Below, in pieces: positions 22,316-33,206 of a stretch of 44,826 nt of DNA. The notes beneath the pieces are model-generated. The model searched no databases, was not told where the DNA came from, and saw only the letters and a list, made by a program, of their open reading frames with translations. The translations under genes and the position numbers were made by a program. This DNA comes from an uncultured Eubacteriales bacterium (lineage in GTDB: Bacteria; Bacillota; Clostridia; Oscillospirales; Oscillospiraceae). Within the stretch, counting starts at the first letter, position 1, and each line of letters opens with the position of its first letter. Location of the stretch: positions 1 to 44,826 of the forward strand of contig CASDSM010000012.1 in assembly GCA_949283375.1 (NCBI GenBank), written 5' to 3'.

Positions 22316-25300
22316 ATGAGGTGCAGAAGCAGAATGGGTCAAGGATGCAAATATGTGAGACGGTTCCTGTCGCTGCTGCTGGCGATGGCGATGCTCTGCC
22401 CGCTGGGGCTGGAGGGCCTGGCAGCGGAGCTCCCGGAGGAGGATGCCGCCGTACAGACGGAGATGCAGACGGACATGCCGGACGAGCCCGACGGGGAAGA
22501 GACGGCCTCCGGCGATCCGCAGACCCCCGCGGAGGAGGACACCGTGACCCCGGAGGAGCCAACCGATGACGGCTCCACCGACCCGGAAGAGCCGTCTGGC
22601 GATGATTCCACCGACCCGGAGGAACCTGCCGGTGACAGCCCCGCCGACCCGGAGGAACCTGCCGGCGGCGAAGCGTCGGACGCCGGGGCCGGGGAGACCG
22701 ACCCGGCTCCGGAGACGCCGGAGGAGAGTTCGGACGCACAGGTGCAGGAGCTACAGTGGACGGAGACCTCACTCAGCCTGCAATACGATGACCGCTATTC
22801 CTTTGCCGGGGCATGGCCGGGCTATGAGGTCCTGGAGTTCTCCAGCCAGACGGTGACCTCCTGGCAGGTCTCCCGGGGCAGCGTGAGCAGCGCGCGGGAC
22901 AAGGCGGTGCTCGCGCTCCAGACTAGCAGCCAGACGGACGTGATCGCGACCGGCACCGGCCAGGCCACCGTCATCCTCGCCCCGAAGGGACGTGCGGACG
23001 AGGCGCGGGCGGCGCTGGAGGCGGAGGAGACGCAGCCTGCGGAGACCGCGTCGGAGACGTCCGCGGCCGGGCCGCTCTCCCTGGTGCGCGTAGAGGTGAC
23101 GGTCACCGCCGCCCCGCTGACCGTGATGCTGCTGCTGGGCCAGAGCAATATGGAGGGCTACCGGTCAGATCTCACCGGCTCCCACCCGGAGGACTCCATC
23201 CTCTGCCCGGACGGCGAGGTCTACTGTGACGCAGTCCTGAGCTCGGCGGTGAACCGGTATGTCTCCGGCGGCCTGACGGGCAACCGCAGCCTGAACGGGA
23301 GGGAGATCACGACCGACCGGCTCACCTCCGCAGGTTCCGGCAAGACCGGTGCGGACAGCGCCCTGGCCTATGAGTGGAACCGCCTGACCGGGGACAAGGT
23401 ATGGGTGGTGAACGCCGCCATCGGCGGCTCCTCCATCGCGACCTGGGCGTCCGGCGGGAGCTCCTATGAGAGGATGCAGGACACGGCGGCCGCCCTGCTG
23501 CAGACCCTGACGGCGGAGGTGCAGGCTGGGCACTATACCGAGAGCCACCGGCTCACCTTCTGGCTCCAGGGCGAGCGGGACTGGGTGCGTACCGCCACGG
23601 AATATCTCGCGGATTTCCGCAGTTTCTATGACGGTCTGGACGACATCTTTGGCATGGAGCGTTTTGGGATCATCATGCCGCGTGCCAGCGTGGACACGAA
23701 CTGCGGCGAGGATGACATCCGCATGACGGGCCCGCGCATCGCGCAGTATTACATCGGCATGAGCACGCAGTACCCCAACGTCTATGTCGTGAGCAATATC
23801 AATGAGCAGTGGGTCACGGACGGCGGCGTGCGCAGCTATTTCCGCTCGGCCTACCCGGGCGGCAGACTGACCTATCCGCTGCGCAGCGGGAGCAATCTGT
23901 CCGGTCTGCCGGCCACCGTTGCGGAGGTCCATCCCGACCTCCACTATGCCCAGGTGGGACACAACGAGAACGGGCTGGACGCCGCCCGTTCGATGTATGC
24001 CCTGGTGTACGGGGAGGGGTCTGCCCGCGTCTCCGTCTCCTGGCGGAACATGGACGGCAGACAGGTCAGCTCACTTCAGTTCCATCAGAAGGGAAGCGTG
24101 GTCGTCGTGCCATCGGTCACGCCGGTCTACCGCTCCAAGGGGCTGAGCATCTCCACGACGAACGTGAGCTATCAGGCGTCGACCGGCGTGCTCCGGCGCA
24201 CCTCCTCACAGAGCGGGACGCTCCGGGCCGCCGCGGGGAGCACCTCCGCGCCGTTGAAGGTCACCGGCGTGAGCACGAGCACTCCGGCCCTGCTCAGCGC
24301 ACAGAATGCCGTCGGCGGCGTCTCGCTCCGCTGGTCGGAGGTGGCCGGGGCGACCGTCTACCGCGTCTACCGGAAATACAACCTCCGGAGCTGGGAGGCC
24401 ATCGCGGATGTGAAGGGGACGTCCTACCTGGACACGGATGCGTGGTCGAGCACGACCTACACCTATACGGTGCGCGCCTTTGTCGGCTCGGCCCTGTCTC
24501 CCTATGATGCGTCGGGGATCAGCGTCCACTACCTCTCCACCCCGGCCCTCCTGATCAGCAATGTAGACGGCGGGATCCAGGTCAAGTGGAACGAGAGCTG
24601 CGGGGCGGAGCAGTACATCGTCTACCGCCGCATGGGCAGCAGCTGGGAGCGGATCGCGGCGGTGGACTCCGGCTCGCAGGTCACCTACGTCGATCAGACG
24701 GTCAGGGCGGGCCAGCAGGTCACCTACACGGTGCGCGCCGCCTGCGGCAATGTGCTCTCGAGCTTCCGCCAGGCCGGCGTCACGACGACCTATCTCCCGA
24801 TGCCAGGGCTCACCGGTGCGAGCAATGTGTCCACAGGCGTGCGCGTGACCTGGAGCAGGTCCTCCGGGGCGGCGGGCTACTATGTCTACCGCAAAAGCAC
24901 CGGGAACTGGCAGCGCGTGGCGGTGATCAGGAACAGCGCGACGACCTCTTATACGGACACCACGGCGGTCTCCGGGACGGACTACCGGTATACCGTCCGC
25001 GCCGTCAGCGGCAGCGTCCTCTCCGGTTACAGCAGCAGCGGCATTGCCATCCGTTATCTGCAGACCCCCACGCTGACCCAGCTTGAGACGGTGGAGAGCG
25101 GCGGCAGCGCCACCGGCCTGCGCATCTACTGGCGCGCGGTGAGCGGCGCGAGCAATTACCGGGTTTACCGCCGTCTCCCCGGCGGGAGCTGGACGCGGGT
25201 CGGCCAGACGAGCGGGACGAATTACACCGACACCACGGCGCGCTCCGGCCAGGCTTACAGCTACACCGTGCGGGCGCAGAGCGCGAGCGGCATGTCCTTC

Positions 25301-25867
25301 TACGACACAGCCGGACTGACGGCGACCTGGCTCACCATGCCCGTGGTCCAGAAGGCGGCGAACGTCTCCGGCGGCGTGCGCGTGACCTGGTCGGCGAGCA
25401 GCGGTAGCCTGTCCGGCTATTGGATATACCGCAAAGAGGCGGGAAAAGGCTGGCAGAAGGTCGGCACAGTGAGCAGCAGTCAGACCAGCTACACTGATAC
25501 CGGCGTGACCTCCGGCAAGACGTATTACTACACCGTGCGCGCCTATCGGGGTGCCTCAGTCTCGAGCTATGACCACACGGGGAGGCAGGTGGTCTGTCTC
25601 GCTGTGCCCGCGCTCAGAAGCGCGGCGAAGTCCGGCAGAAGTATCTGCGTCACCTGGGACGTGGTGAGCGGCGCGACGAGCTACACCCTCTACCGGCGCA
25701 CCGGTTCCGGCAGCTGGGTCGCCATTGCCACGCTCACCGGCAACGGCACAACGAGCTGTATCGACGCCAATGTGACCTCCGGCCACACCTATACCTATAC
25801 GGTGCGCGCCCGGTGCAGCGGAGGCTTGTCAGATTACTCGCGCACCGGCGTGCGTGTGAGAGCATAA
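22316..25867 (+). CDS. Secreted SGNH/sialate-O-acetylesterase-like protein with six FnIII-like repeats
   Basis: This protein of about 1183 residues has a signal peptide (YVRRFLSLLLAMAMLCPLGLEGLAAE). An acidic Pro/Asp/Glu-rich stretch repeats TDPEEPxGD. The SGNH-hydrolase domain has GQSNMEG at about 275-281 (nucleophile Ser), GGSSIATW at about 370 and WLQGERD at about 418, with the His region DLHYAQVGHNENG at about 540. Then come six repeats of about 87 residues (24287-25867), each with W..V.GA..Y.VYR...G.W and ending YTVRA, fibronectin type III-like. It is probably a surface enzyme removing acetyl groups from host or plant glycans. There is no LPXTG or transmembrane anchor, so it may be released or held by its repeats. 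The substrate is inferred. Confidence 0.88.
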   Translation: MRCRSRMGQGCKYVRRFLSLLLAMAMLCPLGLEGLAAELPEEDAAVQTEMQTDMPDEPDGEETASGDPQTPAEEDTVTPEEPTDDGSTDPEEPSGDDSTDPEEPAGDSPADPEEPAGGEASDAGAGETDPAPETPEESSDAQVQELQWTETSLSLQYDDRYSFAGAWPGYEVLEFSSQTVTSWQVSRGSVSSARDKAVLALQTSSQTDVIATGTGQATVILAPKGRADEARAALEAEETQPAETASETSAAGPLSLVRVEVTVTAAPLTVMLLLGQSNMEGYRSDLTGSHPEDSILCPDGEVYCDAVLSSAVNRYVSGGLTGNRSLNGREITTDRLTSAGSGKTGADSALAYEWNRLTGDKVWVVNAAIGGSSIATWASGGSSYERMQDTAAALLQTLTAEVQAGHYTESHRLTFWLQGERDWVRTATEYLADFRSFYDGLDDIFGMERFGIIMPRASVDTNCGEDDIRMTGPRIAQYYIGMSTQYPNVYVVSNINEQWVTDGGVRSYFRSAYPGGRLTYPLRSGSNLSGLPATVAEVHPDLHYAQVGHNENGLDAARSMYALVYGEGSARVSVSWRNMDGRQVSSLQFHQKGSVVVVPSVTPVYRSKGLSISTTNVSYQASTGVLRRTSSQSGTLRAAAGSTSAPLKVTGVSTSTPALLSAQNAVGGVSLRWSEVAGATVYRVYRKYNLRSWEAIADVKGTSYLDTDAWSSTTYTYTVRAFVGSALSPYDASGISVHYLSTPALLISNVDGGIQVKWNESCGAEQYIVYRRMGSSWERIAAVDSGSQVTYVDQTVRAGQQVTYTVRAACGNVLSSFRQAGVTTTYLPMPGLTGASNVSTGVRVTWSRSSGAAGYYVYRKSTGNWQRVAVIRNSATTSYTDTTAVSGTDYRYTVRAVSGSVLSGYSSSGIAIRYLQTPTLTQLETVESGGSATGLRIYWRAVSGASNYRVYRRLPGGSWTRVGQTSGTNYTDTTARSGQAYSYTVRAQSASGMSFYDTAGLTATWLTMPVVQKAANVSGGVRVTWSASSGSLSGYWIYRKEAGKGWQKVGTVSSSQTSYTDTGVTSGKTYYYTVRAYRGASVSSYDHTGRQVVCLAVPALRSAAKSGRSICVTWDVVSGATSYTLYRRTGSGSWVAIATLTGNGTTSCIDANVTSGHTYTYTVRARCSGGLSDYSRTGVRVRA
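24287..25867 (+). repeat. Six tandem FnIII-like protein repeats
   Basis: Within the secreted esterase, six units of roughly 260 bp encode similar beta-sandwich domains. Shared features are a Trp near the start of the second strand, VYR, a T-x-Y-x-D-T turn and Y-T-V-R-A. The units are diverged, not recent duplicates. Confidence 0.8.
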
Positions 25868-25881
25868 ACGCATTACAACGG

Positions 25882-25919
25882 AAAGCCCGCTGTGGAACAG
25901 ATCCGCGGCGGGCTTTTTC
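25882..25919 (+). terminator. Terminator of the secreted esterase gene
   Basis: AAAGCCCGC (25882-25890) pairs with GCGGGCTTT (25908-25916), followed by a T-rich end. It lies 14 nt after the stop. Confidence 0.9.
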
Positions 25920-25922
25920 TGC

Positions 25923-25951
25923 TTGCGGATTTGCCCGGAGCGCATTATAAT
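25923..25951 (+). promoter_or_regulatory. Promoter of the ketopantoate reductase gene
   Basis: TTGCGG (25923-25928), 17 bp, TATAAT (25946-25951), then GGAGG just before the ATG at 25984. Confidence 0.8.
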
Positions 25952-25983
25952 AGGGAAGATCATGAAGAGATGGAGGTGTCTGT

Positions 25984-26934
25984 ATGCATGTGCTCATTGA
26001 CGGGGCGGGCGCGGTCGGCATTGCCGTCGGCGCGGGCCTGGCCGGCGTGGGCTGGCAGGTGAGCTTTCTCGCGCGGGGCGCGACGCTGGAGGCGATCCGC
26101 TCCGGCGGCGTGAAGCGCACCGGCCTGCTCGGCACGGTGGAGATTCCCACCGGAGCGGTGGGGGCGAGCGACGACTACGCCAGCTTTCCCCCGGACACGT
26201 TTGACTATATTCTCGTCTGCGCCAAGACGCTGGCCAACGACGCCATCAGCCGCGCGCTGGACGCGCACCGCGCGATGCTCAGGGCGGACGGGAAGATCGT
26301 CCTGCTGCAAAACGGCTGGGGCAATGACGCGCCTTACCGCCGCTTCTTCCAGCCTGAGCAGGTCTGGAACGCCCGGGTGATCACCGGCTTTCAGCGCACC
26401 GCGCCCAACGTGAGCGAGGTGACGGTCTACACCCAGCCCGTCCTCCTCGGCAGCCTCTACGGCCTGCCGAGCGGGCCGATGGAGCCGCTGGCGGCGGCGA
26501 TCTCCGCCTCCGGCCTCCCGGCGGAGGCGAGCGGAGAGGTCTCCCGCGCCCTCTGGGCGAAGATGGTCTACAACTGCACCCTCAACCCCCTCGGCGCGGT
26601 GCTCGGCCTGCCCTACGGGGCGCTGGGTGAGTGCCCGGAGACGCGGGCGGTGATGGACGGGCTGATGGACGAGATCTTCGCCGTCATGCACGCGGCGGGG
26701 TACGACACCTTCTGGCCGGACGCGGCGGCCTACCGCGAGGCGTTCTACGGCAAGCTCCTGCCGGACACCTATCACCACAATTCCTCCACCCTCCAGGACA
26801 TCCGCGCCAAGCGCCCCACCGAAATCGCCACCCTCACCGGCGTCATCCTCGACCTCGGCAGGCAGCACGGGGTGGACACCCCGGTGAACGCCACCCTCTA
26901 CCGGCTCATCCGCGGCCTGGAGGCCAACTACTGA
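25984..26934 (+). CDS. panE: 2-dehydropantoate 2-reductase (ketopantoate reductase)
   Basis: This 316-residue protein reduces ketopantoate to pantoate with NADPH in pantothenate and CoA synthesis. It has the dinucleotide motif GAGAVG (7-12), the catalytic Lys193 in [16 protein letters not shown], and the C-terminal signature [23 protein letters not shown] precedes the ATG. No panB or panC is nearby, so it may belong to the wider ApbA/PanE family acting on a related keto acid. It is followed after 37 nt by icd and is probably co-transcribed with it. Confidence 0.88.
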   Translation: MHVLIDGAGAVGIAVGAGLAGVGWQVSFLARGATLEAIRSGGVKRTGLLGTVEIPTGAVGASDDYASFPPDTFDYILVCAKTLANDAISRALDAHRAMLRADGKIVLLQNGWGNDAPYRRFFQPEQVWNARVITGFQRTAPNVSEVTVYTQPVLLGSLYGLPSGPMEPLAAAISASGLPAEASGEVSRALWAKMVYNCTLNPLGAVLGLPYGALGECPETRAVMDGLMDEIFAVMHAAGYDTFWPDAAAYREAFYGKLLPDTYHHNSSTLQDIRAKRPTEIATLTGVILDLGRQHGVDTPVNATLYRLIRGLEANY

Positions 26935-26971
26935 GCGCTTTCCCAAATGTGAAAAGAAAAGAGGCAGAACG

Positions 26972-28186
26972 ATGGAAAAGATCAAAATGACCACCCCCCT
27001 CGTCGAGATGGACGGGGACGAGATGACCCGCATCCTTTGGAAGGAGATCAAGGACGAGCTGATCTGCCCCTATGTGGACCTGAAGACGGAGTACTACGAC
27101 CTCGGCCTGGTCCACCGCGAGGAGACGGGCGACCAGGTCACGGTGGACGCGGCCAACGCGAACAAGAAGTACGGCGTTGCCGTCAAGTGCGCCACCATCA
27201 CCCCCAACGCCCAGCGGGTGGAGGAGTATCACCTCTCCAGGATGTGGAAGAGCCCGAACGGCACCATCCGCGCCATTTTGGACGGCACCGTCTTCCGCGC
27301 GCCCATCATGGTCCGCGGCATCTCGCCGGTGGTGCGCACCTGGAAGCAGCCCATCACCATCGCCCGTCACGCCTTTGGCGACGTGTATCGTGCCACCGAG
27401 TACCGTGTCCCCGGCCCCGGCAAGGCGGAGCTGCTCTTCACCGGCGCGGACGGCACGACGTTCCGCGAGACGGTCAACGACTTTGACGGGCCCGGCGTCC
27501 TGCAGGGGCAGTTCAACAAGGACAGCTCCATCTCCTCCTTTGCCCGCGCCTGCTTCCAGTACGCGGTGGACACCCGGCAGGACCTGTGGTTCTCCACCAA
27601 GGACACCATCTCCAAGCAGTATGACCACACCTTTAAGGATCTTTTTCAGGAGATCTACGACGCGGAGTACCGGGAGAAGTTTGAGGCCCTCGGCATCGAG
27701 TATTTCTACACCCTGATCGACGACGCCGTGGCCCGCGTCATCCGCTCGAAGGGCGGTTTCATCTGGGCCTGCAAGAACTACGACGGCGACGTGATGAGCG
27801 ACATGGTCTCCACCGCCTTCGGCTCGCTGGCGATGATGACCTCCGTCCTCGTCTCCCCGGACGGCAACTACGAGTATGAGGCCGCCCACGGCACCGTCAC
27901 CCGCCACTACTACAAGTACCTCAAGGGGGAGGAGACCTCCACCAACCCGGTGGCCACCCTCTTCGCCTGGACGGGCGCCCTGCGCAAGCGCGGCGAGCTG
28001 GACGGCATCGACGGCCTGGTCCGCTTCGCCGGAGCGCTGGAGCGCGCCACGATCGACACCATCGAGTCCGGCGTCATGACCGGCGACCTCTGCTCCCTCT
28101 GGGAGGGGGAGAACCCTGCCCGCAAGGTGACCTCCCTCCAGTTCCTGCGCGAGATCCGCGCCCGCCTGGACAAGGCCCTCGCCTGA
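26972..28186 (+). CDS. icd: NADP-dependent isocitrate dehydrogenase (type II)
   Basis: This 404-residue enzyme is of the eukaryote-like type II class. It has the start [19 protein letters not shown] and the substrate-binding [18 protein letters not shown] (Ser replaced by the NGTIR loop of this class). The metal-binding acidic residues are in [10 protein letters not shown] and [11 protein letters not shown], and the cofactor segment is [10 protein letters not shown]. It converts isocitrate to 2-oxoglutarate with NADPH, supplying glutamate carbon in anaerobes with an incomplete citrate cycle. It is followed by a strong hairpin. No citrate synthase or aconitase gene is in the window. Confidence 0.96.
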   Translation: MEKIKMTTPLVEMDGDEMTRILWKEIKDELICPYVDLKTEYYDLGLVHREETGDQVTVDAANANKKYGVAVKCATITPNAQRVEEYHLSRMWKSPNGTIRAILDGTVFRAPIMVRGISPVVRTWKQPITIARHAFGDVYRATEYRVPGPGKAELLFTGADGTTFRETVNDFDGPGVLQGQFNKDSSISSFARACFQYAVDTRQDLWFSTKDTISKQYDHTFKDLFQEIYDAEYREKFEALGIEYFYTLIDDAVARVIRSKGGFIWACKNYDGDVMSDMVSTAFGSLAMMTSVLVSPDGNYEYEAAHGTVTRHYYKYLKGEETSTNPVATLFAWTGALRKRGELDGIDGLVRFAGALERATIDTIESGVMTGDLCSLWEGENPARKVTSLQFLREIRARLDKALA

Positions 28187-28203
28187 CACCCGAAAAGCAA
28201 GAA

Positions 28204-28250
28204 AGCCGCCTGACCGCAGACAGAACGTTCTGCGGCCAGGCGGCCTTTTC
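28204..28250. terminator. Bidirectional terminator between icd and trpA
   Basis: A long stem built from GCCGCCTG/CAGGCGGC (28205-28212, 28237-28244) plus CCGCAG/CTGCGG is flanked by T-rich sequence on both strands. It ends both the icd and the trp transcripts. Confidence 0.88.
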
Positions 28251-28260
28251 TTGTCGGGGC

Positions 28261-29031
28261 TTACCGCATGGCGTCCTTCATGGCCCGCACATAGGCCCCG
28301 ACGTGCTCCGGGGCCTCTCTGCCGTACCGGGCGATCAGCCGGACGATGGCGGAGCCGACGATCACCCCGTCGGCGAGACCGGCCATCTGTCCGGCCTGCT
28401 CTGGCGTGGAGATGCCAAAACCGATCGCGCAGGGGAGGGAGGTGTTCTCCCGCACGACGCGGACGATGGAGCCGAGGTCGGTGGTGATCTCCCGCCGCAC
28501 CCCGGTCACGCCGAGGGAGGAGACGAGATAGAGAAAGCCCTCCGCCTCCCGGGCGATCATGGCGATCCGGTCCGCGGAGGTCGGGGCGATGAGGGAGATC
28601 AGGTCCATCCCGTGGGCCCGGCAGAGGGGGCCGAACTCCTCCTTCTCCTCATACGGCAGATCGGGGAGGATCAGCCCGTCCATCCCGACCGCCTGACAGG
28701 TGGAGAGAAAGCGCTCCGCCCCGTAGGAGAAGACGACGTTGGCATAGGTCATAAAGACCATCGGAACGGCCACATCCCGCCGCAGATCGCGCACGAGGTC
28801 AAAGATCCGGTCGGTGGTCGCCCCGCCCTGCAGGGCGCGCAGGCTGGCCTGCTGGATCACCGGCCCCTCCGCCGTGGGGTCGGAGAAGGGAATGCCCAGC
28901 TCGATGAGGTCCGCCCCGTTTGCCACAGCGGCGCGGACAGCGGCGGCTGTGGTCTCGAGATCGGGGTCCCCGCAGGTGAAGAAGGGGATAAAGGCCTTTC
29001 CGCCGGCAAATGCGGCTGCGATCTTACTCAT
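28261..29031 (-). CDS. trpA: Tryptophan synthase alpha chain
   Basis: This 256-residue TIM-barrel enzyme cleaves indole-3-glycerol phosphate to indole and glyceraldehyde 3-phosphate. The catalytic Glu44 and Asp51 sit in [11 protein letters not shown], followed by TAEGPVIQ. The phosphate-binding loops include GFGIST and VIVGSAIV. It forms the alpha-beta-beta-alpha complex with TrpB, whose gene overlaps it by 8 nt. It is the last gene of the trp operon. Length and motifs are complete. Confidence 0.97.
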   Translation of the reverse strand: MSKIAAAFAGGKAFIPFFTCGDPDLETTAAAVRAAVANGADLIELGIPFSDPTAEGPVIQQASLRALQGGATTDRIFDLVRDLRRDVAVPMVFMTYANVVFSYGAERFLSTCQAVGMDGLILPDLPYEEKEEFGPLCRAHGMDLISLIAPTSADRIAMIAREAEGFLYLVSSLGVTGVRREITTDLGSIVRVVRENTSLPCAIGFGISTPEQAGQMAGLADGVIVGSAIVRLIARYGREAPEHVGAYVRAMKDAMR

Positions 29032-30214
29032 GGAGATCCTCCCCTCTGTAGCGGGCGATGGCGGCGCAGTCCTTGTCCCCGCGCCCGGAGATGGTGATGG
29101 CGATGATCTGGTCGGGAGACATGGCGGGGGCGAGCTTCATCGCGTGCGCCACCGCGTGGGCCGACTCGATGGCGGGGATGATCCCCTCCGTCCGCGCCAG
29201 ATACTCAAAAGCGCCCACCGCCTCCTCGTCGGTGACGGGGACGTATTCCGCCCGCCCGGTGTCGTGCAGCCAGGCGTGCTCCGGTCCGATGCCGGGGTAG
29301 TCCAGCCCGGCGGAGATGGAGTAGACCGGTGCGATCTGCCCGTACTTGTCCTGACAGAAGTAGGACTTCATCCCGTGGAAGATGCCGAGCCGTCCGGTGG
29401 CGATGGTGGCGGCGGTCTCAAAGCTCTCCACCCCACGCCCGGCGGCCTCGCAGCCGATCAGGCGGACGGAGGCGTCCGAGATGAAGTGGTAGAAGCTGCC
29501 GATCGCGTTGGACCCGCCGCCCACGCAGGCGAGCACCGCGTCCGGCAGGCGGCCCTCCCGCTCCAGCAGCTGCTCGCGCATCTCCCGGGAGATCACCGCC
29601 TGGAAGTCGCGCACGATGGTGGGGAAGGGGTGCGGCCCCATCACCGAGCCGAGGCAGTAGTGGGTGTCGTCAATGCGGGAGGTCCACTCCCGCATCGCCT
29701 CGGAGACGGCGTCCTTGAGAGTGGCGGTCCCCGTCTTCACCGCGATCACCTCCGCGCCGAGCAGGCGCATCCGGTAGACGTTCAGCGCCTGACGGATGGT
29801 GTCCTCCTCCCCCATGAAGACGACGCACTCCATCCCCATCAGTGCGGCGGCGGTGGCGGTCGCCACGCCGTGCTGGCCCGCGCCCGTCTCGGCGATCAGG
29901 CGGGTCTTTCCCATCTTTTTCGCCAGCAGGGCCTGGCCGAGCACGTTGTTGATCTTGTGCGCGCCGGTGTGGTTCAGGTCCTCCCGCTTCAGATAGATCT
30001 TCGCCCCGCCCAGGTCGCGCGTCATCTTCCCGGCGTAGTACAGCCGCGACGGCCGCCCGGCGTAGTCGTTGAACAGCCCGGCCAGCTCCCGCCGGAAGTC
30101 GAGGTCGTCCTTGTAGTGGTTGTACGCCGTCTCCAGCTCGATGACGGCGTTCATCAGCGTCTCGGGAATATACTGTCCCCCGTGCACGCCAAAGCGTCCC
30201 TTTGGATTGGTCAT
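29024..30214 (-). CDS. trpB: Tryptophan synthase beta chain
   Basis: This 396-residue PLP enzyme condenses indole with serine to tryptophan. The PLP Lys87 is in [11 protein letters not shown], with the phosphate-binding GGGSNAIG further on and the catalytic Glu in the [10 protein letters not shown] region before it. Its ATG overlaps the trpF stop partner by 4 nt. This is the standard TrpB1 type that works with TrpA. The sequence looks intact. Confidence 0.98.
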   Translation of the reverse strand: MTNPKGRFGVHGGQYIPETLMNAVIELETAYNHYKDDLDFRRELAGLFNDYAGRPSRLYYAGKMTRDLGGAKIYLKREDLNHTGAHKINNVLGQALLAKKMGKTRLIAETGAGQHGVATATAAALMGMECVVFMGEEDTIRQALNVYRMRLLGAEVIAVKTGTATLKDAVSEAMREWTSRIDDTHYCLGSVMGPHPFPTIVRDFQAVISREMREQLLEREGRLPDAVLACVGGGSNAIGSFYHFISDASVRLIGCEAAGRGVESFETAATIATGRLGIFHGMKSYFCQDKYGQIAPVYSISAGLDYPGIGPEHAWLHDTGRAEYVPVTDEEAVGAFEYLARTEGIIPAIESAHAVAHAMKLAPAMSPDQIIAITISGRGDKDCAAIARYRGEDLHE

Positions 30215-30819
30215 AGTCTCGATGCCTCCCGGACGGCGGCCACAAACGCCGCCATCTTGTGATAGTCTTTTGTTCCGTCTGTCTCGATGCCGCTGCTCAC
30301 GTCCACCCCGAAGGGCCGCAGGCGGCGGACGGCCTCGCCCACGTTCTCCGGCCCCAGCCCCCCGGCGAGGAGGTAGGGCCGCTCCAGGCCGCGGATGAGG
30401 GACCAGTCAAAGGTCTCCCCGCAGCCCCGCCCCGCGTCGAGCAGGACGAGGTCCGCCCCGCTCGCGGCGGCGCGATGGATGTCCTCCACGCTGCGCACCT
30501 GAAAGGCCTGCCAGACCGGAGCGCCCGTGCGCGCGCGCAGGCGGCGCAGAAACACCTCATTCTCCCGCCCGTGGAGCTGGGCGATGTCGATCACGCCGTC
30601 CGCGAGCAGCCCGGCGGCCCAGCCGGCCGTCTCGTCCACAAAGACGCCCACCGCCCGGATGCCGGGGGCGAAGAGACGGCGCAGCTCCATCGCCCGCTCC
30701 GGGGTGAGGTGGCGGCGGCTGCGCGGGGCGAAGACGAAGCCGATATAGTCCGCCCCGAGGGCGTTGGCCGCGCGCACGTCCTCCGGCCGGGTGAGGCCGC
30801 AGAATTTGATCTGGGTCAT
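30211..30819 (-). CDS. trpF: Phosphoribosylanthranilate isomerase
   Basis: This 202-residue TIM-barrel enzyme performs the Amadori rearrangement of phosphoribosylanthranilate. The catalytic Cys is in [12 protein letters not shown] at the N-terminus and the catalytic Asp in [19 protein letters not shown] and GVDVSSGIE form the phosphate site. It overlaps trpC by 4 nt (ATGA) upstream and trpB by 4 nt downstream. The enzyme is free-standing, not fused to TrpC as in enteric bacteria. Confidence 0.97.
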   Translation of the reverse strand: MTQIKFCGLTRPEDVRAANALGADYIGFVFAPRSRRHLTPERAMELRRLFAPGIRAVGVFVDETAGWAAGLLADGVIDIAQLHGRENEVFLRRLRARTGAPVWQAFQVRSVEDIHRAAASGADLVLLDAGRGCGETFDWSLIRGLERPYLLAGGLGPENVGEAVRRLRPFGVDVSSGIETDGTKDYHKMAAFVAAVREASRL

Positions 30820-31598
30820 ACCTGCCCCCGCAGTCTGGCCAGCATGGCCCGCCGGTCCGGCGCGCGCATGAGCGCCTCGCCGACAAGCACCGCGTCCGCC
30901 CCCATTGCCCGGGCGGCGGCTGCGTCCTCCGGGGTGCGCACCCCGCTCTCGGAGACGAAGCGCACTTCCGGGGGGACCAGGCGGCGCAGGCGGCCGCTGT
31001 TGCCGGCGTCCACCGAGAAGTCTCTCAGGTTGCGGTTGTTCACCCCGATCACCCGCGCCCCGGCGCGCAGGGCGGTCTCGATCTCCCCCTCGTCGTGTGC
31101 CTCCACCAGGGCGGTCAGGCCGAGCGCATCGGCAAGCGCGAGCATCTCCCGCAGCGCCCCCTCGTCCAGGATGGAGCAGATGAGCAGCACGGCGGCCGCG
31201 CCGAGCGCCTTGGCCTCATAGACCATGTAGGGGTCCACGGTGAAGTCCTTGCGCAGGCAGGGGAGGGGGATGGCGGCGGCGATCTCGGCGAGATAGCGGT
31301 CGCTGCCGAGGAACCATTTCGGCTCGGTGAGCACCGAGACCGCCTCCGCCCCCGCCGCGGCGTAGTCCCGGGCGATCTCCAGATAGGGGAAGTCCGGGGC
31401 GATCAGCCCCTTGGAGGGGGATGCCTTCTTGCACTCGCAGATGAATGAGATCCCCGGACCGGACAGCGCGCGCTCAAAGGGAAAGTCTCCCCGTTCCAGT
31501 GATTCCGCCGCCCGGCGCACCGCCCCGAGCGGCGCGCGCTCCTTGGCTCGCGCGACCCGTTCCCGGGCGTGGGCGGCGAGCTGGTCCAGAATGGTCAT
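30816..31598 (-). CDS. trpC: Indole-3-glycerol phosphate synthase
   Basis: This 260-residue TIM-barrel enzyme closes the indole ring. It has the family signature [10 protein letters not shown] with the catalytic Glu and Lys, the second catalytic Lys in [11 protein letters not shown], and [10 protein letters not shown] and [10 protein letters not shown] for substrate and phosphate binding. The gene overlaps trpD and trpF by 4 nt each, so translation is coupled. Length is normal. Confidence 0.97.
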   Translation of the reverse strand: MTILDQLAAHARERVARAKERAPLGAVRRAAESLERGDFPFERALSGPGISFICECKKASPSKGLIAPDFPYLEIARDYAAAGAEAVSVLTEPKWFLGSDRYLAEIAAAIPLPCLRKDFTVDPYMVYEAKALGAAAVLLICSILDEGALREMLALADALGLTALVEAHDEGEIETALRAGARVIGVNNRNLRDFSVDAGNSGRLRRLVPPEVRFVSESGVRTPEDAAAARAMGADAVLVGEALMRAPDRRAMLARLRGQV

Positions 31599-32626
31599 CC
31601 TGCTGCCTCCGGGCGGTTGCTCACTTCGATGAAGCGCTCCAGCGTCTCCAGCGCCCGGCCGGAGTCGATCAGCTCCGCCGCCAGGGCGATGCCGCTGCGA
31701 AGGCCGTCCGCCTTGCCGCCGAGATAGAGGGAGGCACCCGCGTTCATCAGGACCGCGTCCCGCTTGTGTCCCCGCTCACCGCCCAGGATGGCGCGCGTGA
31801 TCGCCGCGTTCTCCGCCGGAGAGCCGCCGCGCAGGTCCTCCCGCGCGCAGCGCGCGAGGCCGAAGGCCTCCGACGCGATCACGGTGGAGCGGAACCAGCC
31901 GTCCCGGATCTCACAGATGGTGGTGGGCGCGCTCAGGGAGATCTCGTCGAGCTTATCCTGGCCGTACACCACCATCCCGCGCCGCACGCCGAGATTCACC
32001 AGCACCTGCGCGAGCGGGGCGGCCAGATACTCGTCATAGACGCCGAGCAGCTGCATCGAGGGCTTGGCGGGGTTTGTGAGCGGGCCGAGGATGTTGAACA
32101 CCGTCCGGAAGCCCAGCTCCCGGCGGATCGCCCCGACGTACTTCATGGAGGTGTGGTACTTCTGCGCGAAGAAGAAGCACATCCCCACCTCCCGCAGCAG
32201 CTCCAGGCATTTCGCCGGGCTCTGCTGGATGTTCACTCCCAGGGCCTCCAGGCAGTCCGCCGTTCCGCACTGGGAGGAGGCGGCGCGGTTTCCGTGCTTG
32301 GCCACCTTCACCCCGCCGGCCGCCGCCACCAGGGCGGAGGTGGTGGAGATGTTGAAGCTGTGCGCGTTGTCGCCGCCGGTGCCGACGATTTCAAAGACGT
32401 CCATCCCGGTCTCCACCTGGATGGCGTGCGCGCGCATCGCCGCGGCGCAGCCGGCGATCTCGTCCGTCGTCTCCGCCCGCGCGCTCTTGGTGGAGAGCGC
32501 GGCGAGGAAGGCGGCGTTCTGTGTGGGCGAGGTCTCGCCGCTCATGATCTCGTTCATGACGGTGTAGGCCTCCTCGTAGGTGAGGTCCTCTTTGCTGACG
32601 ATTTTGACGATCGCTTCTTTAATCAT
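31595..32626 (-). CDS. trpD: Anthranilate phosphoribosyltransferase
   Basis: This 343-residue enzyme transfers phosphoribose from PRPP to anthranilate. It shows the PRPP-binding [14 protein letters not shown] and [21 protein letters not shown], and the [19 protein letters not shown] segment. It overlaps trpG by 8 nt and trpC by 4 nt. It is not fused to the glutamine amidotransferase, unlike the enteric TrpGD form. Confidence 0.97.
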   Translation of the reverse strand: MIKEAIVKIVSKEDLTYEEAYTVMNEIMSGETSPTQNAAFLAALSTKSARAETTDEIAGCAAAMRAHAIQVETGMDVFEIVGTGGDNAHSFNISTTSALVAAAGGVKVAKHGNRAASSQCGTADCLEALGVNIQQSPAKCLELLREVGMCFFFAQKYHTSMKYVGAIRRELGFRTVFNILGPLTNPAKPSMQLLGVYDEYLAAPLAQVLVNLGVRRGMVVYGQDKLDEISLSAPTTICEIRDGWFRSTVIASEAFGLARCAREDLRGGSPAENAAITRAILGGERGHKRDAVLMNAGASLYLGGKADGLRSGIALAAELIDSGRALETLERFIEVSNRPEAAG

Positions 32627-33206
32627 GGTGCGCGCTCCCTTCCAGCGAAATAAAGTTGGACAGTATCTGTTTTCCGTCCGGGGTCAGGATGGACTCCGGG
32701 TGAAATTGCAGGCCGTAGATGAGAAAGTCCCTGTGCCGGACGGCCATCACCTCTCCATCCTCCGTCGCGGCGATGACCTGCAATTCCGGCGGGATGGTCT
32801 CCGGCGCTGCCGCGAGGGAGTGATACCGCGCGACGGGGATGACCTCCCCGCAGCCGCGAAAGAGGGGACAGCTCCCCTCCAGCCGGACGAGGGACTGCTT
32901 GCCGTGCATCAGCCGCTTGGCGTAGGTGATCTGCGCGCCGAAGGCCGCACAGATCGCCTGATGTCCGAGGCAGACGCCGAGGGTGGGGATCTCCCGCCCC
33001 AGCTCCCGCGCGGCCTGGACGGTGACGCCCGCGTCCTCCGGCCGGCCCGGTCCGGGGGAGAGCACCAGCCGGTCCGGGCGCAGCGCCCGGATCTCCTCCA
33101 CCGTTTTCTCATCGTTGCGGATGACCGTGATCTCCGGGTCGAGCACCCCGATGAGCTGATAGAGGTTGTAGGAAAAGCTGTCGTAGTTGTCGATCAGCAG
33201 CGTCAT
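32619..33206 (-). CDS. trpG: Anthranilate synthase glutamine amidotransferase subunit
   Basis: This 195-residue class I amidotransferase supplies ammonia from glutamine to TrpE. The triad is visible: Cys79 in GVCLGHQ and His-Glu in [10 protein letters not shown]. The N-terminus [15 protein letters not shown] is typical. The ATG at 33206 overlaps the trpE stop by 4 nt; the longer frame to 33266 is rejected. It could also serve a para-aminobenzoate synthase (PabA), but the operon position favours TrpG. Confidence 0.96.
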   Translation of the reverse strand: MTLLIDNYDSFSYNLYQLIGVLDPEITVIRNDEKTVEEIRALRPDRLVLSPGPGRPEDAGVTVQAARELGREIPTLGVCLGHQAICAAFGAQITYAKRLMHGKQSLVRLEGSCPLFRGCGEVIPVARYHSLAAAPETIPPELQVIAATEDGEVMAVRHRDFLIYGLQFHPESILTPDGKQILSNFISLEGSAHHD

